Shown here piece after piece: positions 48,923 to 54,859 of a stretch of DNA of 64,000 nucleotides (position 1 is its first letter; the number at the start of each line of letters is the position of its first letter). The stretch is from Devosia litorisediminis (GTDB taxonomy: Bacteria; Pseudomonadota; Alphaproteobacteria; Rhizobiales; Devosiaceae). The notes beneath the pieces are model-generated. The model saw nothing but the letters and a program-made list of their open reading frames with translations, ran no database searches and was not told where the DNA came from. The stretch spans positions 1 to 64,000 of the forward strand of contig NZ_JAGXTP010000004.1 in assembly GCF_018334155.1 (NCBI RefSeq), in the 5' to 3' direction. Both the position numbers and the translations under genes were made by a program.

Positions 48923-49304
48923 AACCGATCTGTCGCGCCTGCTGGCCGGGCTCGATCCGATGCTCGATCCAGATCCATATGGCTATGCACTGCTGGGGGC
49001 CGATCAGACCCTCCCCGCCGGTATCACGCCCTTTGGGCTGTTGCGCGAGGCCGAAGGCATGACAATCATCGCCACCTGCACCCAATTGGAAGCGGCCGGG
49101 CTCGACAGCGCCGGCCAATGGGCCCGTATCACCATGATGGTGCATTCGGCGCTTGAGGCTGTCGGCATGACGGCGGCCATGGCCACGGCGCTGACCGGCG
49201 TGGGCATCAGCGCCAATGTGGTGGCTGCCTATCACCATGATCATCTGTTCGTGCCGTGGGCTCGACGCGAGCAGGCGCTGACAGTGCTGCGCCGTCTGGG
49301 CTAG
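48912..49304 (+). CDS. ACT-domain protein
   Basis: The 130-residue protein has two ACT-like halves: DPYGYALLGADQTLPAGITPFGLLREAEGMTIIATCTQLEAAGL, then WARITMMVHSALEAVGMTAAMATALTGVGISANVVAAYHHDHLFVP. The second half is the strongest match to a standalone ACT protein. The start at 48912 overlaps the Trm112 gene; another Met is two codons upstream. ACT domains usually bind amino acids, but the ligand is unknown. Its stop codon shares the CTAG palindrome with the convergent UbiH-type gene. Confidence 0.85.
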   Translation: MSGETDLSRLLAGLDPMLDPDPYGYALLGADQTLPAGITPFGLLREAEGMTIIATCTQLEAAGLDSAGQWARITMMVHSALEAVGMTAAMATALTGVGISANVVAAYHHDHLFVPWARREQALTVLRRLG

Positions 49305-50521
49305 AGCGGCAGGCCGCTCAACAGCCTGGGCCCGCCACTGGATACCCCTGCGGCCGTGCGGATCAGCGCGGTCTTGACCGGCCCGGCCCGATCCACCAGC
49401 CCCAGCCCGAAATCGCGCAGGGCCCGTACCGGCGCCACATCATTGGAAAACAGCCGGTTCAACCCGTCGGTCATCGCCGCCATGCTGGCCGTATCGAGTC
49501 GACGCCAGCTCTGATAGCGCTCCAGCACATCGTCGCTGCCGTGGTCGAGCCCCAGCCGGACCGCTTCGATCACCACTTCGGCCAATGCTGCCACATCCTT
49601 GAGCCCAAGATTGAGCCCCTGTCCGGCAATCGGGTGCACCACATGAGCCGCATCGCCCACCAGTGCCAGTCGTGGCGCAATGAAGGCACGGGCGATCTGC
49701 AATCGCAGCGGAAAGCCCATCAGCTTTTCCTCAACGCTCACCGCGCCCAGCGTGGCACCCATTACCGCTTCGATTTCGCCGGCCAGCGCATCATTGTCGA
49801 GATCAAGATAGCGCTTCGAGGCGTCGTGGCGCTCGGTCCACACCAGCGAAGAGCGATTGCCGGGCAGCGGCAGGCTGGCAAATGGACCCGCGGGCCGGAA
49901 GTGTTCATAAGCCACCCCATTATGGGGCAGATCATGGGCAATGGTGGTGACCAGCCCGGTCTGGCCATAATCATGTCCGGTCACGCCAATGCCTGCCATG
50001 CCGCGCAGCGCCGACTGGCCACCATCGGCCGCCACGATCAGCGGCGCCTTCAATAGCTGGCCATCAGTCAGCGCCAGTTCGGCCAGATCGCCCTGCGTGC
50101 TGTAACCGGTGACTTCGGCTGGGGCGATAATGCGGGCTGCATCGCCCAGCTTGTCCATCAGCACCTGGGTGCTGACCTTGTTGGGCACCATATGGGCAAA
50201 CGCCTCGCCGGGGGCGACATCGCCATCAAAGGTAAGGAATAGCGGCCGGGAAATGTCGCCCTCGCCCGAATCGGTAATCCGCATCGAGTGGATCGGCTGG
50301 GCTTGGGCCAGCATGTCCGGCCACACCCCCAGCGCCTCGAACACGCGCCGCACGCCGGCGGCAATGGCCGAGGCACGATTGTCGCGCGGCACTGACAGTG
50401 GGCGCCGGTCGACCAGCGCCACGCGGATGCCGCGAGCCGATTGGGTCAGTGCCAGGGCCAGCGTCAGACCCACCGGCCCGCCGCCCACGATGATGACATC
50501 AAAACGACCCTGATCGCCCAT
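49301..50521 (-). CDS. UbiH/UbiF-family FAD-dependent hydroxylase
   Basis: The 406-residue protein has FAD motif VIIVGGGPVGLTLALAL near residue 10, the DG motif region (LIVAADGGQSALRG near residue 163) and the second FAD site RLALVGDAAHVVHPIAGQGLNLGLKDV near residue 290. This is the aromatic hydroxylase family that adds oxygen to the ubiquinone ring. Alphaproteobacteria have several, and which ring position this one attacks cannot be told. It is expected to act at the inner membrane on prenylated phenols. Confidence 0.92.
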   Translation of the reverse strand: MGDQGRFDVIIVGGGPVGLTLALALTQSARGIRVALVDRRPLSVPRDNRASAIAAGVRRVFEALGVWPDMLAQAQPIHSMRITDSGEGDISRPLFLTFDGDVAPGEAFAHMVPNKVSTQVLMDKLGDAARIIAPAEVTGYSTQGDLAELALTDGQLLKAPLIVAADGGQSALRGMAGIGVTGHDYGQTGLVTTIAHDLPHNGVAYEHFRPAGPFASLPLPGNRSSLVWTERHDASKRYLDLDNDALAGEIEAVMGATLGAVSVEEKLMGFPLRLQIARAFIAPRLALVGDAAHVVHPIAGQGLNLGLKDVAALAEVVIEAVRLGLDHGSDDVLERYQSWRRLDTASMAAMTDGLNRLFSNDVAPVRALRDFGLGLVDRAGPVKTALIRTAAGVSSGGPRLLSGLPL

Positions 50522-50619
50522 TCCGGCCTCCTAGTTTTGGCCAGACACCTACGCCGATCTGGCCACGCTGCCAAGCTGAGCAGCTTTTGGGCAAAACTTG
50601 CGCAGTTGCCAATATTTTG

Positions 50620-50636
50620 TGCACTCACTTTGCGCT
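50620..50636 (+). promoter_or_regulatory. NtrC-like enhancer candidate upstream of glnK1
   Basis: TGCAC-N6-TGCGCT resembles the NtrC consensus in its left half and partly in the right. The same TGCAC-N6-TGCGCT occurs at 52666-52682 before glnK2. The site is 85 bp upstream of the sigma-54-like promoter, a normal enhancer distance. Confidence 0.45.
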
Positions 50637-50638
50637 GG

Positions 50639-50654
50639 CGCTGATTAATCAGCG
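50639..50654. promoter_or_regulatory. Perfect 16-bp palindrome CGCTGATTAATCAGCG
   Basis: This symmetrical site lies between the NtrC-like site and the glnK1 promoter, also 117 bp from the UbiH-type gene start. It is a probable protein-binding site for one of the two divergent units. No copy was noticed before glnK2. Confidence 0.5.
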
Positions 50655-50720
50655 GTCAGAAACAGTATCCATCCAGATTATGGCAAAGATTTCAGTCGTC
50701 TAGCGATTGCGGCGCAATTC

Positions 50721-50736
50721 TGGCACGGGTCTTGAG
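50721..50736 (+). promoter_or_regulatory. Sigma-54-like promoter of glnK1-amtB1
   Basis: TGGCACG-N4-TTGAG matches the -24 element fully and the -12 element except A for C in the final GC. The start codon is 42 bp downstream. The glnK2 promoter shows the same deviation and the same following TCTA. Confidence 0.65.
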
Positions 50737-50778
50737 TCTAGTTGGCCGTAAAGACATTGCAGCGCTGTGGGAGATTAC

Positions 50779-51117
50779 ATGAAGCTGATTGTTGCGATCA
50801 TCAAGCCATCACGTCTGGAGGAGGTCCGTCAGGCCCTCAACTCACTGGACGTCCACGGCATGACTGTCACCGAAGTCAAAGGTTACGGACGCCAGAAGGG
50901 CCATTCCGAAATCTACCGCGGTACGGAATACGCGGTGCACTTCTTGCCAAAGCTCAAAGTCGAGATCGCCGTTGACGACGATCTGGCCGATCCGGTCACC
51001 ACCGCGATCCGCGACAGTGCCCAGACCGGGCGCATCGGCGACGGCAAGATCTTCGTGCTCGACCTCTTGGCCATAACGCGCATTCGCACCGGTGAAACCG
51101 GTTCGTCAGCGCTTTAA
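50779..51117 (+). CDS. glnK: PII nitrogen regulatory protein (GlnK type, copy 1)
   Basis: The 112-residue protein is a complete PII. It begins MKLIVAIIKPSRLEEVRQAL, the T-loop has GRQKGHSEIYRGTEYAV with the uridylylation site Tyr51, the B-loop has TGRIGDGKIFVLDL, and it ends RIRTGETGSSAL. GlnK reads 2-oxoglutarate, ATP and glutamine status and plugs the ammonium channel when nitrogen is sufficient. GGGAG precedes the ATG. It lies 25 bp before amtB1 under a sigma-54-like promoter. Confidence 0.97.
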   Translation: MKLIVAIIKPSRLEEVRQALNSLDVHGMTVTEVKGYGRQKGHSEIYRGTEYAVHFLPKLKVEIAVDDDLADPVTTAIRDSAQTGRIGDGKIFVLDLLAITRIRTGETGSSAL

Positions 51118-51142
51118 TCGAATTCTCCGGAGAACAAGAACA

Positions 51143-52519
51143 ATGACAGGTCAGAAAACACCGTGGCGCCTGCTCGGGGGCGTTGCCCTGGCGGGCATGC
51201 TGCTCACCCTTCCGGCACTTGGCCAGGAAGCTGCAGCCGAAGCCGTCGAAACGGTCAGTGAAGGCGTCTCCGCTGACGTCGTCTTCATTCTCAACTCGCT
51301 GCTGATGCTGCTGGGCGGCATTCTGGTATTCTTCATGGCTGCTGGCTTTGCCATGGTCGAAGCGGGCATGGTGCGCACCAAGAACGTCTCTATGCAGCTG
51401 CTGAAGAACATCTCGCTCTTCGGCATAGCCTGCCTGATGTACTACCTCATCGGCTACAATCTGATGTATCCGCTGGGCACTTGGGCCATGGGCTCTGACG
51501 AAACCGGCGGCTATCTCGGCGCCTTCGGTATCGCCGTTCTTGAGGCTGTAGGGATTACCGCTGATGGCGCTGATGACTTCTCCTACGCTGCTACCAGCTC
51601 GGACTTTTTCTTCCAGGTGATGTTCTGCGCCACCGCTGCCTCGATCGTTTCGGGCACGCTGGCTGAACGCATCAAGCTGGCACCCTTCCTGGTCTTCACC
51701 GTTGTGCTGACCGGCCTGATCTACCCGATCGCTGGCTCCTGGAAGTGGGGCGGTGGTTTCCTGGACAGCCAGTTCGGCTTCCTTGACTTCGCCGGTTCCA
51801 CCGTTGTGCACTCCGTGGGTGGCTGGGCCGCTCTGGCCGGTGCCATTCTGCTCGGCGCCCGTCGTGGCAAGTACAATGCTGACGGCACCGCCAACGCCAT
51901 GCCTGGTTCGTCCATGCCACTGGCAACCCTGGGCATGTTCATCCTGTGGCTCGGCTGGTTCGGCTTTAACGGTGCATCGCAGCTCGCCATGGGTTCGGTG
52001 GGTGACGTGGCCGATGTCGGTCGCATCATGGCCAACACCAATGCCGGCGCTGTCGGTGGTGCCCTGGCTGCCCTGGTTCTCTCGGGCATCCTCTACAAGA
52101 AGTTCGATCTGACCTTTGTCATCAACGGTGCGCTGGCTGGCCTTGTGGCCGTGACCGCCGAGCCGCTGACCCCGGGTCTGGGGACTGCAACGCTGATCGG
52201 CGCCGTTGGCGGCGTGATCGTCGTGCTGGCTGTGCCAATGCTCGACAAGCTCAAGATCGACGACGTTGTCGGTGCTATCCCCGTCCACCTGCTGGCCGGT
52301 ATCTGGGGCACTATCGCCGTGGTCTTCACCAACTCTGACGCGACCATCGGTGGTCAGCTGGCATCCATCGCCATCGTCGGTGTCTTCGTCTTCGTGGTGA
52401 GCTTCGTGATCTGGTTCATCCTCAAGGCCACCATGGGTCTGCGCCCATCGGCTGAAGATGAAGATGCGGGTCTGGATCTCTCCGAGATCGGCATCGAAGC
52501 CTATCCAGAGTTCAAGTAA
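51143..52519 (+). CDS. amtB: Ammonium transporter AmtB (copy 1)
   Basis: The 458-residue protein has a cleavable leader (LLGGVALAGMLLTLPALG), an extra acidic segment before the first helix (AAAEAVETVSEGVSADVVFIL), and 11 helices. Pore motifs are DFAGSTVVHSVGGWAALAGA with the first His, WLGWFGFNGASQ and IPVHLLAGIWGT with the second His. It is closer to the third Amt at 32923 than to amtB2. It is co-transcribed with glnK1; its stop is followed by two hairpins, the second being the conserved RNA. Confidence 0.95.
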   Translation: MTGQKTPWRLLGGVALAGMLLTLPALGQEAAAEAVETVSEGVSADVVFILNSLLMLLGGILVFFMAAGFAMVEAGMVRTKNVSMQLLKNISLFGIACLMYYLIGYNLMYPLGTWAMGSDETGGYLGAFGIAVLEAVGITADGADDFSYAATSSDFFFQVMFCATAASIVSGTLAERIKLAPFLVFTVVLTGLIYPIAGSWKWGGGFLDSQFGFLDFAGSTVVHSVGGWAALAGAILLGARRGKYNADGTANAMPGSSMPLATLGMFILWLGWFGFNGASQLAMGSVGDVADVGRIMANTNAGAVGGALAALVLSGILYKKFDLTFVINGALAGLVAVTAEPLTPGLGTATLIGAVGGVIVVLAVPMLDKLKIDDVVGAIPVHLLAGIWGTIAVVFTNSDATIGGQLASIAIVGVFVFVVSFVIWFILKATMGLRPSAEDEDAGLDLSEIGIEAYPEFK

Positions 52520-52528
52520 TACGCCTTG

Positions 52529-52554
52529 GGAAGGTCGGGCCCGCCCGGCCTTCC
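52529..52554 (+). terminator. Hairpin directly after amtB1
   Basis: GGAAGGTCGGGC pairs with GCCCGGCCTTCC around a two-base loop. There is no T-tract. A similar GC-rich stem stands at the same place after amtB2. Confidence 0.5.
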
Positions 52555-52566
52555 ACTTCGGCCTTC

Positions 52567-52651
52567 CTTGTCGAAGGCGTGCGGCTCACCCTCTTGGCCC
52601 GCCACAGAGGCTTCCCACTCGCAAAACCGTGGGCCGCACCCCTGCGACAAG
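52567..52651 (+). ncRNA. Candidate structured RNA, copy 1 (downstream of amtB1)
   Basis: The outer stem is CTTGTCG/CGACAAG. An inner stem GTGCGGCTCAC/GTGGGCCGCAC has one G-T pair, and AGG/CCT pairs between them. Inside is a 37-nt core (52589-52625) that folds as CCUCUUGG-CCCG-CCA-C-AGAGG and leaves CUUCCCACUCGCAAA single-stranded. The core is identical, base for base, to 54646-54682, whereas the stems differ but still pair. I cannot match it to a known RNA family. Strand is inferred from the direction of the flanking genes. Confidence 0.6.
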
Positions 52652-52665
52652 CAATGCCTGAAAAA

Positions 52666-52682
52666 TGCACAGTCATTGCGCT
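52666..52682 (+). promoter_or_regulatory. NtrC-like enhancer candidate upstream of glnK2
   Basis: TGCAC-N6-TGCGCT matches the site before glnK1. It is 103 bp upstream of the glnK2 sigma-54-like promoter. A CAAATGGCAG/CTGCCATTTG inverted repeat (52690-52720) lies between. Confidence 0.45.
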
Positions 52683-52769
52683 TTCTGCACAAATGGCAGG
52701 CAAAATCCTGCTGCCATTTGCGGTTCGTCACGCCACCAGCCTGTAACGTCTTGGAAATGTTCAGCTTTA

Positions 52770-52800
52770 AAGCGCCGTGCCAGTTGGCACGGCGCTTGAG
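52770..52800 (+). promoter_or_regulatory. Sigma-54-like promoter of glnK2-amtB2 within a palindrome
   Basis: TGGCACG-N4-TTGAG at 52785-52800 matches the glnK1 promoter. Its -24 half forms the right arm of a 13-2-13 perfect inverted repeat (52770-52797, AAGCGCCGTGCCA and its complement). A second TGGCACG-N4-TTTAA therefore points the other way. The stem could also act as a terminator for transcripts from glnK1-amtB1. Confidence 0.6.
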
Positions 52801-52847
52801 TCTACTGGACCATCCAGACCAAGCGCCAAGCTGCAAAGGGGGCACAC

Positions 52848-53186
52848 GTGAAACTGGTAATCGCCATTATCAAGCCATCCCGTCTCGAAGACGTTCGTCA
52901 GGCTCTTTCCTCGCTCGATGTGCACGGCATGACCGTCACCGAGGTCAAGGGCTATGGCCGTCAGAAGGGGCACTCGGAAATCTACCGCGGCACCGAATAC
53001 GCCGTGCACTTCCTGCCCAAGCTCAAGCTCGAAATCGGCGTCGACGACGCCATTGCCGATGACGTGTCCAACACCATCCGCGACAGCGCCCAGACCGGCC
53101 GCATTGGCGATGGCAAGATTTTCGTTCTCGATCTGCTGGCCGTCACCCGCATTCGCACCGGTGAAACCGGCGCGTCAGCCCTCTAA
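52848..53186 (+). CDS. glnK: PII nitrogen regulatory protein (GlnK type, copy 2)
   Basis: The 112-residue protein is almost identical to copy 1; differences are few (for example LEDVRQALSSLDVHG, LEIGVDDAIADDVSNT). The T-loop with Tyr51 (GRQKGHSEIYRGTEYAV) is unchanged. The start is GTG at 52848 with AAAGGGGG upstream. It probably pairs with amtB2, 20 bp downstream. The near-identity of the two GlnK proteins against clearly different Amt partners suggests gene conversion or strong constraint. Confidence 0.97.
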   Translation: MKLVIAIIKPSRLEDVRQALSSLDVHGMTVTEVKGYGRQKGHSEIYRGTEYAVHFLPKLKLEIGVDDAIADDVSNTIRDSAQTGRIGDGKIFVLDLLAVTRIRTGETGASAL

Positions 53187-53206
53187 GCGTCATCGGAGAA
53201 ACCAAG

Positions 53207-54568
53207 ATGAAGACGTCTAAAATCCTCGGGGGCGCTGCACTGGCCTCCCTTCTGCTGGCACTGCCAGCCTTTGCCCAGGACGCCGTCGCGCCCGCCGCTG
53301 AAGCGGCTGCGGTCGTGGACAAGGGCGATGTGGCCTGGATGCTGGTCTCGACCATGGTCGTGATCGTCATGACCATTCCGGGCCTGGCTCTGTTCTATGG
53401 TGGCCTGGTGCGCGCCAAGAACATCCTGTCGGTTCTCACCCAGGTGTTTCTCGGCTTCTCCATGATCGCCATTTTGTGGGTGGCCTATGGCTATTCGCTG
53501 GCCTTTGCCGGCCCGACCGAAGGAGGCCTGTCCGCCTTTGTCGGCGATTTCTCCAAATTCTTCCTCTCCGGGGTCACCCTTGATTCCACGATCGACACCT
53601 TCTCGGCTGGCTTCCAGCTGCCCGAAATGGTCTTTGTCGTGTTTCAGCTGACCTTTGCCTGCATCACTTCGACCCTGATCGTGGGTGCCATTGCCGAGCG
53701 CATGAAGTTTGGCGCATTGATGGCCTTTCTGGCCATCTGGTTCACCTTCTCCTACATCCCCATGGCGCACATGGTCTGGGCCGGTCCCGGCCTGCTGTTC
53801 AATCTGGGCGCCTATGACTTTGCCGGTGGCACCGTCGTGCACATCAATTCCGGTGTCGCCGCCCTGGTCGCCGCCATCGTGCTTGGCCCGCGTCTTGGCT
53901 ATATGAAAGAGCCGCTGGCCCCGCACAATCTGATGGTCACCTATGTCGGTGCCGGCCTGCTGTGGTTCGGCTGGTTCGGCTTTAATGCCGGCTCCAATCT
54001 CGAAGCCAATGCGCTGACAGCCGTGGCGCTGATCAATACCGTTCTGGCGCCCGCCGCTGGTGCGCTCGCCTGGGCGCTGGGTGAAAAGATCACCCGTGGT
54101 CATGCCTCTGCGCTAGGTGCGGTATCCGGCGCCGTTGCCGGTCTGGTGGCCATCACCCCGGCTGCAGGCTTCTCTGGTGTCGGTGGCGCCATCGTGCTTG
54201 GCGCCGTCTCTGGCGTGGTCTGCCTGTGGGCCGTGGTCAATCTCAAGCCCATGCTCAAATATGACGATAGCCTGGACGTCTTCGGCATCCATGGTGTCGG
54301 CGGTATCGTGGGTGCCCTGGGCACTGCCATTGTTGCTGCGCCGGCCTTTGGCGGCTACCCGCTGGGCGAAGCGGCCGATTACGCGATCGGTGGCCAGTTC
54401 ATGATCCAGCTGACTGCCGTGGCGATCGCCGTGGTCTGGTCGGGTGTGGTGGCCCTGGTAGCCATGCTGATCGTCAAGGCCATCTTTGGCGGCGCGCGTG
54501 TGCCCGATTCGGCCGAAAGCGATGGTCTGGATCTCTCCACCCATGGCGAACGCGCCTACAACAACTAG
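53207..54568 (+). CDS. amtB: Ammonium transporter AmtB (copy 2)
   Basis: The 453-residue protein has a leader (GGAALASLLLALPAFA-QD) and 11 helices. It is the classical E. coli-like AmtB: ALFYGGLVRAKNILSVL, DFAGGTVVHINSGVAALVAA with the first pore His, WFGWFGFNAGSNLEAN, and DVFGIHGVGGIVGALGT with the second His. The C-terminal tail (GLDLSTHGERAYNN) is the GlnK-docking type. Its stop is followed by a GC-rich stem, the second copy of the conserved RNA and a strong terminator. Confidence 0.96.
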   Translation: MKTSKILGGAALASLLLALPAFAQDAVAPAAEAAAVVDKGDVAWMLVSTMVVIVMTIPGLALFYGGLVRAKNILSVLTQVFLGFSMIAILWVAYGYSLAFAGPTEGGLSAFVGDFSKFFLSGVTLDSTIDTFSAGFQLPEMVFVVFQLTFACITSTLIVGAIAERMKFGALMAFLAIWFTFSYIPMAHMVWAGPGLLFNLGAYDFAGGTVVHINSGVAALVAAIVLGPRLGYMKEPLAPHNLMVTYVGAGLLWFGWFGFNAGSNLEANALTAVALINTVLAPAAGALAWALGEKITRGHASALGAVSGAVAGLVAITPAAGFSGVGGAIVLGAVSGVVCLWAVVNLKPMLKYDDSLDVFGIHGVGGIVGALGTAIVAAPAFGGYPLGEAADYAIGGQFMIQLTAVAIAVVWSGVVALVAMLIVKAIFGGARVPDSAESDGLDLSTHGERAYNN

Positions 54569-54578
54569 TCCCGCAAGG

Positions 54579-54604
54579 CCCGGCGGCGGATCGCTGCCGC
54601 CGGG
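54579..54604 (+). terminator. Hairpin directly after amtB2
   Basis: CCCGGCGGC pairs with GCCGCCGGG around an eight-base loop. There is no T-tract. Its position mirrors the hairpin after amtB1. Confidence 0.5.
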
Positions 54605-54619
54605 ACCTGTCTCGAGACT

Positions 54620-54710
54620 GGTTGAGCGCGGCGTGCGGCTCGTGTCCCTCTTGGCCCGCCACAGAGGCTTCCCACTCGCAAACAGCACGGGCTGCACTCC
54701 GCGCTCAACC
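54620..54710 (+). ncRNA. Candidate structured RNA, copy 2 (downstream of amtB2)
   Basis: The outer stem GGTTGAGCGCGG/CCGCGCTCAACC is perfect over 12 bp. The inner stem GTGCGGCTCGTG/CACGGGCTGCAC pairs with two G-T wobbles. The enclosed 37-nt core (54646-54682) is identical to copy 1. Compared with copy 1, the outer stem is wholly different and the inner stem swaps CAC/GTG for GTG/CAC, both changes keeping the pairing. A strong terminator follows 6 bases later, so a defined transcript end is available. Confidence 0.62.
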
Positions 54711-54716
54711 ATCCCG

Positions 54717-54743
54717 GACCCGGCTCACCGCCGGGTCTTTTTG
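54717..54743 (+). terminator. Intrinsic terminator of glnK2-amtB2
   Basis: GACCCGGC pairs with GCCGGGTC around TCACC and is followed by TTTTTG. Confidence 0.92.
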
Positions 54744-54780
54744 TTGTCCCACAGGGGTTTTCGCCCGCCCGCGGCGATGG

Positions 54781-54796
54781 TTAGCCTTGGGTTAAC
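54781..54796 (+). promoter_or_regulatory. CtrA-like box upstream of ftsK
   Basis: TTAG-N7-TTAAC matches the alphaproteobacterial CtrA site (TTAA-N7-TTAAC) with one change, 64 bp before ftsK. GGGTTAACCC at 54789-54798 overlaps it. Cell-cycle control of a division gene would fit. Confidence 0.45.
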
Positions 54797-54859
54797 CCGA
54801 CCCCACTAGCATGGCCGCTGATTGAGCCCGGAACGTGCCGGGCCACTTCGGACACGCCC

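Noticed and set aside
52501..54712. Minus-strand frames through the two hairpins that share the peptide GKPLWRAK
   Set aside because: The shared peptide comes only from the identical RNA core. The frames differ elsewhere and lack starts, and base pairing explains the conservation better.
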